Assembly: GCF_004769575.1 (NCBI RefSeq)
Contig: NZ_RQGA01000014.1
Location: forward strand, 768,752-832,751
Direction: 5' to 3'
DNA: 64,000 nt
Source of the DNA: Leptospira perdikensis
GTDB taxonomy: Bacteria > Spirochaetota > Leptospiria > Leptospirales > Leptospiraceae
The stretch's first letter is position 1. Every line of letters starts with the position of its first letter. The position numbers and the translations under genes were made by a program. Under the pieces are notes generated by a model. That model worked only from the letters and a program-made list of their open reading frames with translations, did no database searches and had not been told where the DNA came from. Shown here piece after piece: positions 1 through 11,731 of this stretch.

Positions 1-318
1 ATCAGTAGCTTCGCGGAACCGACAGATAAAGAACATTACCGTGCAGCAGTTCCTTATAAGAAAAATCTAAAGGATGCTTTTGCTATTTTAAAACTAAAAT
101 TGGAACAAAGTCCCAGAACAAAGATAATACAAGAAAATCCAAATTACATTTACACAGAGTTTACTTCTCGACTCATGCGATATGTCGACGATGTGGAATT
201 CTATTTTGACGAGAAAAACAAACTCCTTCACTTCCGGTCTGCCTCTAGATTGGGAAAATCGGATTTGGGTGTGAATCGAAGTCGAATTGAGTTTATACTT
301 AAGGATTTAGAAATCTAA
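1..318 (+). CDS. DUF1499 family protein, 3' part
   Basis: The reading frame is open from the first base of the window to a TAA at 316-318, so this is the C-terminal ~105 residues of a gene that begins upstream. The sequence carries the typical DUF1499 features: an SSFAEPTD-like stretch near the start, then EFTSRLMRYVDDVEFYFDE, then FRSASRLGKSDLGVNRSRIE close to the end. DUF1499 proteins are small proteins of unknown biochemical function found in many bacteria and plastids. It faces carB convergently across a 36-bp gap that holds only a weak A/T-rich hairpin. Family assignment is confident; function is unknown. Confidence 0.8.
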   Translation: MSSFAEPTDKEHYRAAVPYKKNLKDAFAILKLKLEQSPRTKIIQENPNYIYTEFTSRLMRYVDDVEFYFDEKNKLLHFRSASRLGKSDLGVNRSRIEFILKDLEI

Positions 319-354
319 CAAAACTTGCTAAATCTCTAAACCCTTTGATTTAAA

Positions 355-3300
355 TTAATTTTTTTTATGTTTCGCGTGAATTTCCTGAAGGGAGTTCACA
401 GAGAATCCCTTGTCCTTCATTTCCACCAAACCGTGAATTAATGCCTTACCTGCTTGTGCCGTTGTCAAACAAGGAACCTTATATTTAATCGCTGCTTGGC
501 GAATTGTAAAAGCATTCTCTCTAGTGACTCTTGACAACGGAGTATTAATGATCAGATGAATTTTTTTCTCTTTGATATAATCAATTACATTCGGAAAGTA
601 TCCATCGTAAATTTTGTTAATTTTACTAGAAAGAATTCCGTTATCAGAAAGAAACTTATGGGTTCCTTCTGTTGCAATGATATTATATCCCAAATTGGAC
701 AACGACCTTACAGGCTCAAGTAACTCTTTTTTAGTTTTATCATTAATGGTTACAAATACAGTTCCATGTTTCGGTGGTTCTTCCCCTGCCATAATTTGAG
801 CCTTAACGAATGCTTCCCCTTTTGTGGTCGCAACTCCCATAACTTCACCGGTAGATCTCATTTCTGGGCCAAGGATTGTATCGACACCAGGAAATTTACT
901 AAAAGGTAAAACTGCTTCCTTCACAGTGATCATCGGTGCAGAAAAACGTTTTCCAAGCTTAAACGAGGACAAAGATTCACCTAACATCAAGCGAACGGCA
1001 ATTTTTACCACTGGAATTCCTATTGATTTTGCAACAAAAGGAACGGTTCTGGATGCTCTAGGATTTACTTCTAAGACATACAAAGTTTCTTCTTTTATCG
1101 CATACTGAACATTGATTAAACCTTTAACATCTAACTCTAAAGCTAAACGATAAGTTGCTTCTTCAATTTCCTGTAACATACGTTGGGAAATATTCTGCGG
1201 TGGTAACACACAAGCAGAGTCACCTGAGTGAATTCCCGCTTCTTCAATATGTTCCATGATCCCTGCAATGAATACATCCTTTCCATCACAAAGTGCATCC
1301 ACATCTACTTCCGTTGCATCTTGTAAAAAGGAGTCTACTAGAAGTGGTCGATCTTCCGACACCTCTTCTGCTTCTTCCATGTATTTATCGAGTTCTGACT
1401 CTTCGTTAACGATGAGCATTGCTCGCCCACCTAATACATAAGAAGGTCGGACAAGCACCGGGTAACCAATTTTTCTGGCGATCTCTCTTGCTTTATCTTT
1501 CGAAGCAGCAATACCGTTATCAGGTGACTTCAAACTTAGTTTCTCTAAAACTTCTGCAAAACGTTTGCGATCTTCCGCTCGATCAATCGAATCCGGACTT
1601 GTTCCCAAAATTGGAACACCTCGTTTCTCTAGAGACTTTGCCAATTTCAGCGGAGTTTGACCACCTAACTGAACTATAACACCATCCGGTTTTTCTTTTT
1701 TAAAAATCGCCATTACATCTTCTAGACTTAATGGTTCAAAATATAATCTATCAGAAGTATCATAATCCGTGGAAACGGTTTCTGGATTGGAGTTCACCAT
1801 TATCGATTCAACTCCAGCTTCCTGCAAAGAAAAGGAAGCGTGGCAACAACAATAATCGAATTCAATTCCTTGTCCGATTCGATTCGGTCCACCGCCAAGA
1901 ATCATCACCTTCTTTTTAGAAGTTACATCTGATTCATCTTCCTCATCATAAGAAGAATACATATAAGGAGTAAAGGCTTCAAACTCACCCGCACAAGTAT
2001 CAATACGTTTGTAAACTGGATGGAGGTTCTTTTCTTCTAAATATTTTTCAATGACCTCTTCTTCTTCCCTGAGAGTTTTTTCCACCTTAGCTTTAGTAAT
2101 TTCAATCGCAGCGCCACTACGAACTTGCGCAAGAATTTGTTCTTCTTTTGTCAAAAAGGCAAGTTGGCGATTGGAAAATCCTGCTTTTTTCATCTCTTCA
2201 ATGATGGCCTTTCCTTCCTTACGGAACCTGTTTTCTAATTGAAACAACTCTTCGAACTGATAGAGAAACCAAGGATCAATTTTACAAATATCAAAAATTT
2301 CTTCTACACTCATCCCAAAGTCAAAAGCCATTTTAACATAAAAAATTCGTTTGTCTGTGGGGCGTTTTACTTTAGCAGTAAGCCAAGTTTTTCTTTCTTC
2401 TTTTGGAATAGACTCCCATTCCAAAAGTTCTTTTAAGTATCCATCACTTCCAAAACCAAAACGATCTGTCTCCAAAGACCGTAGCGCCTTTTGAAAACTT
2501 TCTTTGAAATTACGACCAATGGCCATAGCTTCCCCGACTGCCTTCATCTGAACACCTAACGTAGGATCGGAACCAGGAAATTTTTCAAATGCAAACCTCG
2601 GGATCTTAGTCACCACATAATCGATTGACGGTTCAAAACTCGCCGGGGTCACTCGAGTGATATCATTTCGAATTTCATCCAAAGTATATCCTATCGATAA
2701 CAGTGCCGCAATTTTTGCGATAGGAAACCCCGTTGCCTTCGATGCCAAAGCAGAAGAGCGCGAAACACGTGGGTTCATCTCGATTACGATAACATCACCA
2801 TTTTCTGGATTTACAGCAAACTGGATATTGGATCCACCAGTTTCCACCCCGATTTCTCGAATGATATCAATTGACATGTCACGAAGTCTTTGATATTCCC
2901 TATCGCTTAATGTTTGTTGCGGTGCTACAGTAATGGAATCTCCGGTATGAACACCCATTGGATCTAAGTTTTCAATAGAACAAATAATAACTACGTTATC
3001 TGCAAGGTCCCTCATTACTTCCAATTCGAACTCTTTCCAACCCATCACAGATTCTTCAACTAACACTTGAGATATGGGAGATGCAGAAAGGCCTTGTTGG
3101 GCAGTTTCTTCGAATTCAGATTCTTCGTAACAAGTTCCACCACCAGTCCCCCCCAAGGTAAATGCCGGTCTGATGATGATAGGAAATCCAATTTCATCTT
3201 TTGCTTTCCTTGCGGCTTCCATGTCGGATACCATAAATGATTTCGCAACGCGGATTCCGAGTTTTTCCATTGCTTGTTTAAAAAGCTCCCGATCTTCTGC

Positions 3301-3675
3301 TTTACGAATTGCTTCAACCTTTGCACCGATAAGTTCAACATTGTATTTTTCTAAAACACCTTCTCTGTGAAGTGCTAAAGCTAAATTGAGGGCTGTTTGT
3401 CCACCTACTGTTGGTAAGATGGCATCTGGTTTTTCTTTTTTAATGATTTTTTCTAAGACAGGCACCGTGAGTGGTTCGATATAAGTGGCGTCAGCAAGAT
3501 CTGGATCCGTCATGATCGTTGCTGGATTTGAATTTACGAGGATGACTCGTATTCCTTTTTCTCGGAGGGCTTTGGTTGCCTGAGTCCCAGAGTAGTCAAA
3601 TTCACATGCCTGCCCGATGACGATAGGTCCGGATCCGATGATCAAAATTGATTTTAAGTCGTTACGTTGCGGCAT
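355..3675 (-). CDS. carB: carbamoyl-phosphate synthase large subunit
   Basis: CarB makes carbamoyl phosphate from bicarbonate, ammonia (delivered by the CarA glutaminase) and 2 ATP, for pyrimidine and arginine synthesis in the cytosol. The 1106-aa length is full for the family. It opens with [26 protein letters not shown], the duplicated ATP-grasp halves are both present (second half begins near [22 protein letters not shown]), and the glycine-rich GGTGGGT and [16 protein letters not shown] motifs are visible. A C-terminal MGS-like allosteric domain follows. carA is not in this window. The gene lies 17 bp downstream of the membrane sulfatase and may be co-transcribed with it, although the functions look unrelated. 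Confidence 0.97.
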   Translation of the reverse strand: MPQRNDLKSILIIGSGPIVIGQACEFDYSGTQATKALREKGIRVILVNSNPATIMTDPDLADATYIEPLTVPVLEKIIKKEKPDAILPTVGGQTALNLALALHREGVLEKYNVELIGAKVEAIRKAEDRELFKQAMEKLGIRVAKSFMVSDMEAARKAKDEIGFPIIIRPAFTLGGTGGGTCYEESEFEETAQQGLSASPISQVLVEESVMGWKEFELEVMRDLADNVVIICSIENLDPMGVHTGDSITVAPQQTLSDREYQRLRDMSIDIIREIGVETGGSNIQFAVNPENGDVIVIEMNPRVSRSSALASKATGFPIAKIAALLSIGYTLDEIRNDITRVTPASFEPSIDYVVTKIPRFAFEKFPGSDPTLGVQMKAVGEAMAIGRNFKESFQKALRSLETDRFGFGSDGYLKELLEWESIPKEERKTWLTAKVKRPTDKRIFYVKMAFDFGMSVEEIFDICKIDPWFLYQFEELFQLENRFRKEGKAIIEEMKKAGFSNRQLAFLTKEEQILAQVRSGAAIEITKAKVEKTLREEEEVIEKYLEEKNLHPVYKRIDTCAGEFEAFTPYMYSSYDEEDESDVTSKKKVMILGGGPNRIGQGIEFDYCCCHASFSLQEAGVESIMVNSNPETVSTDYDTSDRLYFEPLSLEDVMAIFKKEKPDGVIVQLGGQTPLKLAKSLEKRGVPILGTSPDSIDRAEDRKRFAEVLEKLSLKSPDNGIAASKDKAREIARKIGYPVLVRPSYVLGGRAMLIVNEESELDKYMEEAEEVSEDRPLLVDSFLQDATEVDVDALCDGKDVFIAGIMEHIEEAGIHSGDSACVLPPQNISQRMLQEIEEATYRLALELDVKGLINVQYAIKEETLYVLEVNPRASRTVPFVAKSIGIPVVKIAVRLMLGESLSSFKLGKRFSAPMITVKEAVLPFSKFPGVDTILGPEMRSTGEVMGVATTKGEAFVKAQIMAGEEPPKHGTVFVTINDKTKKELLEPVRSLSNLGYNIIATEGTHKFLSDNGILSSKINKIYDGYFPNVIDYIKEKKIHLIINTPLSRVTRENAFTIRQAAIKYKVPCLTTAQAGKALIHGLVEMKDKGFSVNSLQEIHAKHKKN

Positions 3676-3692
3676 AGTTTCCTCTTTTTTCC

Positions 3693-5963
3693 TTATTTAG
3701 TTTCATTCATTTCAGATAAAGAACTTGGTATTAAATACTCTCCTGCGAGAGTTGCGTCTTCCCACTGTATCACCGTTTTATACAACATGTCTTTCATTTT
3801 TGCTGCAGCCGGATGATTTGGATAAAGATTTCTTTGATTGAGAGGATCTTTTTTTCGATCATACAATTCAAAAACCACACCTTGGCGTGTGGGGATATAA
3901 ATCAGCTTATAATTCGAATTTTGCACAGACCTATGTTTTGAGAAAGCTATCGTTTCTCGATAAATTGGATCTGTGATCATAATCTGGTAGTCCTCTTCCG
4001 GAACAACCTGATGGAGAGAAAGAATATTAGGATAAGGAATACGTTGTTTTTGGAAAAAATGATCTCCTTTATCTGAAAACCAAATTCCTGTTTCTGCGTA
4101 GACTGTCCTCTCTTCCTCCCAATTGGTTTTACCAAGGATCGGAAGTAAGGATTGTCCAGGAAACTTGGATTTGGTGGTGATTCCAAAAAAATCGATTAGG
4201 GTGGGATAAATATCTACACTCGATGTAATTCCAAAAAATTCATGATTTGGTTTTGTTTCGTTTGTAGATTTTGGTAATTTGATTAATAATGGAACATGTG
4301 TTACTGCTTCACCGCGGAGGTGTTCTCCATGACCTTGTCCATGAACATCTTCATACAAAGCTTCTCCATGATCGGCAGTGAGAATGATGATAGCTTCATC
4401 ATAAATACCTCGGGACTTTAACTCAGAAATGATCTCTCCAAACTCCGAGTCAAAAGCAGAAACAGCACTATCAAACAATCCGCGAATTTGTTTGGTTTCA
4501 ATAACATCAGGAACTGATGAATTCGTAGGATCCACAAATTTTAAATACTTATACTTACCGTAATAATTTGGATTTGTAAATGATTTATAGTGAGGATAAG
4601 CCGGTGTGTAAGGGAAATGAATGACACTCGAAAAATAAGTCACCGAATAAGGAGAATTACCTTTTCGTTTGATAATGGAACGAAACCGGTCCAATATACG
4701 TGCCCCATCTCCCCAAGTAGAGAGCCCATCCATTTCTTCCAAATACATCCCACCGGAAAACCAAGAACCAGTAAGAAAAGGTAAAAGAAAAAGTTGGGAT
4801 TCGGCGGTTCGCTGAACCGTCATAATACGGGCATTAAAATTCGGTGCGAGTACTTCATCGAATCCAAAGTTAGCGCGAGGAAAAATATCTGCGGCAAAAC
4901 TTCCCACAGCATAACTATCATAACCCAAACCTTTTAACATTTGTTGAATCGTAGGAAAAGAAGCAGAACCAATCCTTTGTTTTTCTTCTAACGAAGGAAA
5001 CATATCGCGAACCTTATGGCTCATCGAATACTGTCCGGTTAATAAATCCGCCCAACTTGGAAATGTACGAGGAATAGTTGTGTGGTGGTCATGAAAAACA
5101 TAACTATCTTTAGTAAACAAATCGATATTGGGTGTGATCGTTTTCCCATCAATTTTTGAACCTATTTTATCATATCGAAGAGAATCGGCAGATAAAATAA
5201 AAATAGGTGGTTTCCCTTTTTCCGCTGAATGTGTGAGAGCTTCAATTTGATTCCATACACTCGGCACTAAATAAATCAAAAACAAAAAAATGAGGATTAA
5301 ACCATAAGATTTGATATGGATTCTCTGATATTCTTTACCTTGCCAAAACAAAATTGCAAAATAGAAAATGCCAATCATATAGTGACCTGATGTATGTATG
5401 AGTCCAAGAACAGACACATGAATCAGAGCAAAAAAACTTTCTTTGTTTTTGTGAAGGTAAATTTGCCTTAAGAGAATCGATAAAAATCCAAGAAGGAGAG
5501 AACCCAAAACAAAACTAAAATATCCAGGTCTTGTATGATCAGTTAAAAAATACAAAAAGGAAGCAAAGGATGGATAACGAAAGAAAAAGAATTCACCGTA
5601 AATTTGAGGAAAACTTACTAACGAATGGCAAAGAGCCAAACATTCGATAAAAAGAACCCAAAAGGATAAAACATACCATGAAACTTCTTTTTTGCCAAAA
5701 AAATGATAGGCTAAGTATACAAGAGAAAAGAGATTAAGGTGTAAAAAGAGTGAAACTGAAAAAACTTTAAAAGTTGTGGAGAGATAAACTCCAAAAAAAG
5801 CACCTAAGTATTGTTTGAGGAAGTCACCAACATCGACTCCCATAATGGTAAAACTTGTATTAAAGATTAAAAAAAATAGATAAAAAAAAACCGTAAACCA
5901 AAGACTAATTCTTAGGATTCGGATCGGGAAAAGAGGGGCTTGGTTCGGACCCATTAGAGTCAT
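3693..5963 (-). CDS. membrane-anchored sulfatase / alkaline phosphatase superfamily protein
   Basis: 756 aa. The N-terminal ~240 residues contain several hydrophobic membrane segments. A sulfatase-type hydrolase domain follows, beginning at [16 protein letters not shown] (first metal Asp). The nucleophile region reads [18 protein letters not shown], so Thr or Ser rather than formylglycine-forming Cys is likely at the active site, as in LtaS/phosphoethanolamine-transferase-like members. The second metal motif is [12 protein letters not shown], with HGEHLRGE after it. This architecture suits a periplasm-facing enzyme acting on an envelope lipid or glycan headgroup, but the substrate cannot be told. 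It sits between the A2M-like gene (32 bp upstream) and carB. Confidence 0.85.
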   Translation of the reverse strand: MTLMGPNQAPLFPIRILRISLWFTVFFYLFFLIFNTSFTIMGVDVGDFLKQYLGAFFGVYLSTTFKVFSVSLFLHLNLFSLVYLAYHFFGKKEVSWYVLSFWVLFIECLALCHSLVSFPQIYGEFFFFRYPSFASFLYFLTDHTRPGYFSFVLGSLLLGFLSILLRQIYLHKNKESFFALIHVSVLGLIHTSGHYMIGIFYFAILFWQGKEYQRIHIKSYGLILIFLFLIYLVPSVWNQIEALTHSAEKGKPPIFILSADSLRYDKIGSKIDGKTITPNIDLFTKDSYVFHDHHTTIPRTFPSWADLLTGQYSMSHKVRDMFPSLEEKQRIGSASFPTIQQMLKGLGYDSYAVGSFAADIFPRANFGFDEVLAPNFNARIMTVQRTAESQLFLLPFLTGSWFSGGMYLEEMDGLSTWGDGARILDRFRSIIKRKGNSPYSVTYFSSVIHFPYTPAYPHYKSFTNPNYYGKYKYLKFVDPTNSSVPDVIETKQIRGLFDSAVSAFDSEFGEIISELKSRGIYDEAIIILTADHGEALYEDVHGQGHGEHLRGEAVTHVPLLIKLPKSTNETKPNHEFFGITSSVDIYPTLIDFFGITTKSKFPGQSLLPILGKTNWEEERTVYAETGIWFSDKGDHFFQKQRIPYPNILSLHQVVPEEDYQIMITDPIYRETIAFSKHRSVQNSNYKLIYIPTRQGVVFELYDRKKDPLNQRNLYPNHPAAAKMKDMLYKTVIQWEDATLAGEYLIPSSLSEMNETK

Positions 5964-5995
5964 AATTCCAGAACCCCCGATTCCGTAAACTTTTC

Positions 5996-8900
5996 CTAGC
6001 CTCCGTTTTCCGAAATCCTCACAGTTTCATTCGGCCATTCCGCATGGGTTTCCGGAGAATACATAGCTTCGACACGAGTGGCGGGCAATTGAAAAGTCCC
6101 TGAATGATTCAACCGAAAGCTGTGCTCCAAGATATGAGTTCCCTTTGGCAAATATTCAAAATACGCTCTGTACTGAGACAAGGTCTTTTCCTCAAAACTT
6201 AAGTAATAAGATGTATCCCCTGCTTTTCCCTCCTGAGTGATGATAGACTCACGACCAAAACCCCGTCCCAGAGGGAGGGATCCCGGTGGAATGGGGTCTT
6301 CCACAACCACCCAAGTTTTATCGGAGTCCGCTTGGATTTCAATGGTAACCCGAATGGTATCCCCTTTGGATAGAACTCCAGGTTTTGCCACTTGGATCGG
6401 CTCAAAACTTCGTTTCAAACGGTAACCACTGGAAATAGGGGCTTTCAGAGGTAGAATCGAATTGACTGACCATTCCACCCAAGGTTTTCCTTTTCCATCA
6501 TAACTGACAGTCACAGATTCCGGTGCTGTGCCTATAGTTTGCGATACCGATTGTTTTCCGTTAGGTTCTAGATTTAAAATTTCTTTGCTCGATTGGATTT
6601 TTAATTTGCCACCTGTAACTTTCTCTGATTCCAAAAGTTTACTCACTCGATCAAAAACCAAAATAGAATAAGCATTTCCAAGGGTGGTATCGTAACTTCC
6701 TCTCTTTTGCATTTTAACAAACCCTTTGATAAGTCGAGGCATGTCCTTTTTATAACTTGGTTCCGCAAATGCCCAAAGTAAAAGTTTTGCCATTGTATAA
6801 TCCCGACTTCCCAAAATCCACCAAGGATTGGTAAACCCAGAATCAGCAACTACAAGTTCAGAACCTTGAATATTGAGCCTTGCTCGCAAAGTACTCGTCA
6901 GGCGAGATTTTACAGAACTATCTCCACCATTCACTCTTCCCAAAATTTCAGCCAGGTCAATGAGAGATGCTGTTGGTAAAAATTCAATTCCATCAAAGAT
7001 CGGACGTACCTGTTCCCATTCATAGGTCTGGTATCTTGTGAGTGCTTCCCAAACAATGATTTTTCTCACAATAGAGTCAGCGCCGAATTTATACCTTTCT
7101 CCACTCACCCTACCTTCCAAATAACCTTGTAGACCTGCTATCATTCGACCCAAAGTATCATCTGGAATTTTTTGGTTTGCGAGGTTTGCTGATGTAAGAA
7201 CATAAGCTGTAAGAATTTCACTTCCATGTTCCATTCGGGCAAAGTATTTTACGAGTCCATCATAATCCAAAAAGGAATTTAAGTCACTGAATACATCGCT
7301 CCATAAAGTTTCAGATTTTAGACCGATGGCTTTCGAAACACGTTGTTCCATACAATAGTACGGATAGTTTTGAAAATAAGTTTGGATTCCACTTAGACTG
7401 GTCAGAATGGTAGGAGATGCCTTCCAAACCATCTTACCCGAGTTAGGTTTAGATCCTTCTGGCACCTGCACCGATTCTTTGATGGGAGATTCATATAAAA
7501 ATAGTCCAGCTTGGTAGACCCTTTCTGAATCAACAGGTAAAACTTTTTGTTCCACGGACATTTGGTCAAGAACGGTTCCATTCGGTGCAGACACTTCTAG
7601 GTGAAACTTTCGTTTGGTAGTATTTTCAGGAACAGTTAGATCCCAAAAAATAACTTTAGTTTCCCCGGAAGCCAACATAGCGGATTTAGTTTCCAATTCT
7701 TCTTTGGTTTCTATCCCATTGATGAAATCTGTAACCGAAAGGCGCAAACGAAGTTGTTCTTTCGAATCACCAGCGTTCCGTAGGGTTACCTCGTGGCGAA
7801 GATTATCACCTAACCGAACCACAGGTGGAATTCCAGAAAAGGATTGGATTTTTTGTGTTGTTTGGATTTTGGCAAATCCTGTTCCGAATTCTTTGGCTCC
7901 CGAAGTAGCAACAGCGACAATTCGAAAACTTGTCAGGGAATCATTCAAAGGAAAACTAAACTTTAGTTTTCCATCTTTACCCACAATGGCTTTTCCTTTC
8001 CAATAGAGTAAGGTATCAAAAAGGGAACGAGTGGATTGTTTTCCCCCTCCTCCCCCTTCCGGTTTTGCCTTCAGACCAAAATGTCTTTTTCCAATAATCT
8101 GCGACTGTGCAGTGGAGGTTCCCACAGAATGAGGTCTTGTCCCCATCATCACATCCAGGAGATTCCAAGTAGGGTTTGGAGAAAGTTCCAGTAAGGCTTC
8201 GTCGACAACTGCGAGTGTGACTTCAGTCGATTCTAAAGGAACTTTTCCATCAGATGTTTTGATTTCGAGTTCCACGTTAGCACTCTCCCGCACTTGGTAG
8301 AGTTTTTTCTCTGGGTTCACTGCTACGGACAAACTGTACGGTTTGGAACCTACTTTTAACATGCTAAGACCAAATCGGTATCCCGGTTTTGCTAAGTCCA
8401 CAAGCCCAGTGGGTTTTGGTTCTCCCACACGACCTCGCACAAGGAATACCGAAACAAAAACATTGGGTGCGTATTCCTTTTTGATAGGAATCGAAATCAC
8501 TGGATCTTTACCTGTGACTGGTGTTACAAAATAATCCAAAACACCTTCCCTCTCTAAACTCACAAGTGCTGTTGCTTCCCGAAAAGGAGAACGGATTTGT
8601 ACTTTGATTGTTTCACCAACATCAACGGAACGTTTTTCAGGTAAGATATCCATTCGGTTGTGATCACTCACATCAAACCAAGCTTCTTGTTTGGAACTCA
8701 CCCAAACGCTGTATCCAGAATTGGTAAAATTGCCTTTGGAATCTTTTGTTTCTGCAAGAAATACGATATCACCCACACTAGGTGATTTTCCCTCACAAAT
8801 TAGGATCCCTTTGGAATCGGTTTTCCCTTCACAGAATTCGCCAAGTTTGGTGACTTCTTCATAATGTTCATAAGCATAAAATCCGCCTACAAGGCGTTTG

Positions 8901-11596
8901 CGGTTGGAATAAAATTCTCTTTTATAGGCTGTGACTTTTATTTTTTGGGAACTAAGGGCTTTGTCTTTTGAATCCAAAGCAACTAACTGCAATTTAACAT
9001 TGTCTTCTGTAAACAACCATCCATCCGGTAAAATTCCTAAATGCACTTCAGAAGGAGATACAGGAAAACTTCTAGATACAGTTTGAATTTCACCAGAAGG
9101 ATCTGCGTATTCCATTTCCACTTGGAAACTTCCATAACCGGGAACAGGTTTTAATCCACTAAACGTATATTGTAAAAATCCCTTCTCATCAGTTTTCAAA
9201 GATGTAGAAAGAACTGTTGGTTTTGTTTCTTCCACTTCTTCTTCATCATACCCGCTAACCTTCCATTTCCCTTCTTTGATGGTCTCAGGAGAAAAAGAAA
9301 AAGCGGAGTATTCTTCCTTGGGAGAATAATGACTAGAAACCACTTGGGACCGAATTTTCACCGGAAACCCACCTGCTCCTCCGCCGGAAAGGTATTCCAA
9401 TCCAAATAATACCTTCGATTCTTTTGGCGATACTAACTCTTGTTTTTCGCCCGCAAGTTGAATATTTCCTTTGACGACAGGTAGTCGGAATTCCTCAACT
9501 CGGAACTGAGTGATCGTTTCTCCGTAACTTGAGTCATCGTTCGAATAAGGATAATAAACAATATAAACTCCATGTTTCGCGGTTTTTGGAATTTTAAATT
9601 CTGATTCGGAATGTCCAGGAAAAGACCAAACGAGTGGCAAGGGATAAGCCTCACCTGAACCTTCATGTTTGATGATGACTTGTGATGGATAATCCTTGGG
9701 TTCTGCAGGAACAAGACCTTTATTTCCAAAACCACGCCGAACATGTTTTAGGTGAACTGTTTCCCCCTTTTTAAATAAAGTTCGATCTAATACAATGGAT
9801 TTGATTTCTTTAGAGTGACCCGTGGTAACACTCGGTAGTTGGTAACGCCAACTTTCAATTCCTTTGTCCCAGGTGCTTGAGGTAAAACTAATATCATCAT
9901 TTTTTTGAACAAAGATGGTAAGACCAGAACCTAACTCATGATAACCACAATAAGGAACCTCTTGAAAATTTAAATTTCCGAAGAGCATACTCCCATCTTT
10001 TCCTGTGATCCCCGCTCCACGTAAATTCCCCTTACAGTCGAGAATTTTAATTTGGACTCCTGCTTCAGGAAGACCTTGGTCTAGGTTCGTAACCCAAACA
10101 AGACTTGTGTCCTTTCCCCATTTGAAATGAGCAGAGAGGTTTGTCACAAGGGCAGCACTGGATACATACATTTTCCCTTTTTTTTCAAGAAGGTTATTGC
10201 CTAGAATATCACTCGCGAGTTCGACCACATAAAACCCAGGAGTTTCCAGAGGGATACCCACCACTTCCATTGGTTTTTTCCCATTGGGTTTCGGAAGCGA
10301 AAAAGAAGTGATCCCGGCACCCGTAGGCGGATTTTGAAATACAGATTGTTCGCGTTCTCTAGATGATAAAATCTGAAACCATTTTTGTATCTCCAGAATA
10401 TCCATAGTTTTTTGAGTTTTGCCACCCATACCAAGAGATACTGATTTCATCGGAAGGTTGATTTCTAAATTACGAACAGTGACAGGTAACGCTGGTTTGG
10501 CTTTCGATTCCAAAATTCCAAATTTAGCACTAAACTTCGCAAGAGGTGGAAATTCATCGGTTTTAAATTTTAAAGGGAAGGATGCACGATTCGACAAACT
10601 TCTGTTTGTATCATCAACAAGCTCTGGAATCTGAATTTCAAATTCTATATTTTCGGGAAAGGGTCCGGGAAAACTCACCCATTCAAAATATTCGTTTCCT
10701 TTTTCAGTGAATGGAGACTTAGGATATTCTTTTCCATCTTTCGAAACGAGTTTGATTTTTTCTAATAAAGACCGAGGAACCGCCGAACTAAACGAAAGTG
10801 AAACTGGAAGGATGGGAATACAATCTGCTTTTGCATTGACTCTTTCACAACTAAATCGAGCCGAAAATACCGGCCTTACTGTAAAAGAAAGAATCTCATC
10901 TTCTCTAATCTCACCACCCCAGATCGATTTGGTTCCTTTACCAAGAACCAACTGAATTTGTCTCTCTGGCAAAAAGGTTTGTTTGGATTTTAAAAGAACC
11001 GTTTCTTCTCTGTCTGTATCACCTGTAGATTTTAAGATGGCTTTTCTTTCCGAACCTGTAACGAACACAATGGGAATTCGATTCCCTAATTCTTCGGAAC
11101 GAAAGTATGTGTATTTTTGAAAAGAGTTCAGATCCGGTTTTGCATCTAAGTGCAAAATAAAAATTTGGTCCTCACTGATCGATGATCCTTGGTAGGGGGA
11201 AGAATACTGGACAGAAGGCCCACCCGTATGAAAGGAAAAGTTACGTTCTCCTTGTAAGGATTCTCCGCTTAAAGTTTTAGTTCCCTCTTTCAATTGAAAG
11301 GAACATTCAACTCCACCCGGAACTTCCTTTTCAAATTCATAAACCCAAGTTACGGAATCCAGAAAACGACTGGTTCCCGGAAGGGGGCACTTGATTTGGA
11401 AGATATCGATTTTGGGCCGGATGTCGCCGATAGCGACCATAGGTTTTGTGAACCGAACAGTCACTTGTTTGGGTTGTTTGACAAATCCATTGGGAGTGAA
11501 AAATTCGATCGTTGCAGGAAGAGTTTGAGATTCATCCGAACGAACCAAAAACAAAGAAAGGAGAAGGAAAAGAAAAAGCCGGCGCTTTACGAACAT
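5996..11596 (-). CDS. bacterial alpha-2-macroglobulin-like protein
   Basis: 1866 aa with an N-terminal signal peptide (KRRLFLFLLLSLFLVRS) and no convincing lipobox. The layout is that of large bacterial alpha-2-macroglobulins: an Ig/MG-like region, an MG domain with LDRTLFKKGETVHLKHVRRG, then the A2M domain (LLYWKGKAIVGKDGKLKFSFPLNDSLTSFRI). The thioester motif CMEQ lies in YPYYCMEQRVSKAIG (cf. CxEQ), so the protease-trapping thioester is probably intact. Such proteins are thought to guard the periplasm against foreign proteases. The usual partner pbpC is not adjacent; sulfatase and carB are downstream. The gene starts after the terminator of the next operon. Confidence 0.92.
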   Translation of the reverse strand: MFVKRRLFLFLLLSLFLVRSDESQTLPATIEFFTPNGFVKQPKQVTVRFTKPMVAIGDIRPKIDIFQIKCPLPGTSRFLDSVTWVYEFEKEVPGGVECSFQLKEGTKTLSGESLQGERNFSFHTGGPSVQYSSPYQGSSISEDQIFILHLDAKPDLNSFQKYTYFRSEELGNRIPIVFVTGSERKAILKSTGDTDREETVLLKSKQTFLPERQIQLVLGKGTKSIWGGEIREDEILSFTVRPVFSARFSCERVNAKADCIPILPVSLSFSSAVPRSLLEKIKLVSKDGKEYPKSPFTEKGNEYFEWVSFPGPFPENIEFEIQIPELVDDTNRSLSNRASFPLKFKTDEFPPLAKFSAKFGILESKAKPALPVTVRNLEINLPMKSVSLGMGGKTQKTMDILEIQKWFQILSSREREQSVFQNPPTGAGITSFSLPKPNGKKPMEVVGIPLETPGFYVVELASDILGNNLLEKKGKMYVSSAALVTNLSAHFKWGKDTSLVWVTNLDQGLPEAGVQIKILDCKGNLRGAGITGKDGSMLFGNLNFQEVPYCGYHELGSGLTIFVQKNDDISFTSSTWDKGIESWRYQLPSVTTGHSKEIKSIVLDRTLFKKGETVHLKHVRRGFGNKGLVPAEPKDYPSQVIIKHEGSGEAYPLPLVWSFPGHSESEFKIPKTAKHGVYIVYYPYSNDDSSYGETITQFRVEEFRLPVVKGNIQLAGEKQELVSPKESKVLFGLEYLSGGGAGGFPVKIRSQVVSSHYSPKEEYSAFSFSPETIKEGKWKVSGYDEEEVEETKPTVLSTSLKTDEKGFLQYTFSGLKPVPGYGSFQVEMEYADPSGEIQTVSRSFPVSPSEVHLGILPDGWLFTEDNVKLQLVALDSKDKALSSQKIKVTAYKREFYSNRKRLVGGFYAYEHYEEVTKLGEFCEGKTDSKGILICEGKSPSVGDIVFLAETKDSKGNFTNSGYSVWVSSKQEAWFDVSDHNRMDILPEKRSVDVGETIKVQIRSPFREATALVSLEREGVLDYFVTPVTGKDPVISIPIKKEYAPNVFVSVFLVRGRVGEPKPTGLVDLAKPGYRFGLSMLKVGSKPYSLSVAVNPEKKLYQVRESANVELEIKTSDGKVPLESTEVTLAVVDEALLELSPNPTWNLLDVMMGTRPHSVGTSTAQSQIIGKRHFGLKAKPEGGGGGKQSTRSLFDTLLYWKGKAIVGKDGKLKFSFPLNDSLTSFRIVAVATSGAKEFGTGFAKIQTTQKIQSFSGIPPVVRLGDNLRHEVTLRNAGDSKEQLRLRLSVTDFINGIETKEELETKSAMLASGETKVIFWDLTVPENTTKRKFHLEVSAPNGTVLDQMSVEQKVLPVDSERVYQAGLFLYESPIKESVQVPEGSKPNSGKMVWKASPTILTSLSGIQTYFQNYPYYCMEQRVSKAIGLKSETLWSDVFSDLNSFLDYDGLVKYFARMEHGSEILTAYVLTSANLANQKIPDDTLGRMIAGLQGYLEGRVSGERYKFGADSIVRKIIVWEALTRYQTYEWEQVRPIFDGIEFLPTASLIDLAEILGRVNGGDSSVKSRLTSTLRARLNIQGSELVVADSGFTNPWWILGSRDYTMAKLLLWAFAEPSYKKDMPRLIKGFVKMQKRGSYDTTLGNAYSILVFDRVSKLLESEKVTGGKLKIQSSKEILNLEPNGKQSVSQTIGTAPESVTVSYDGKGKPWVEWSVNSILPLKAPISSGYRLKRSFEPIQVAKPGVLSKGDTIRVTIEIQADSDKTWVVVEDPIPPGSLPLGRGFGRESIITQEGKAGDTSYYLSFEEKTLSQYRAYFEYLPKGTHILEHSFRLNHSGTFQLPATRVEAMYSPETHAEWPNETVRISENGG

Positions 11597-11627
11597 GACA
11601 GAATTTGAAAACAGGGAAGCGACTTGG

Positions 11628-11667
11628 AAAGAAAAAAAAGAAAATCAGGGATATTGACCCCTCCCTG
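11628..11667 (-). terminator. rho-independent terminator of the 15.1-11.7 kb operon
   Basis: On the minus strand CAGGGA and TCCCTG form a 6-bp stem with a 10-base loop, followed by a T-rich tract (positions 11644 down to 11628). It lies after the 266-aa gene and before the A2M gene, separating the two transcription units. Confidence 0.55.
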
Positions 11668-11731
11668 CGGGTATCATAAGGAGAAACATCTATGAACGTA
11701 TTTTAGACCTGGGAAGGGGGAAAAAGGTTTT

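Noticed and set aside
3060..3341. Alternative frames inside carB, guaB, A2M and others
   Set aside because: They are out-of-frame shadows of clear genes with no ribosome site or conserved motif.
11690..11705. AAGGAG then ATG on the plus strand after a TTGACC
   Set aside because: The frame stops after four codons; not a gene, and the same DNA serves as terminator region of the minus-strand operon.
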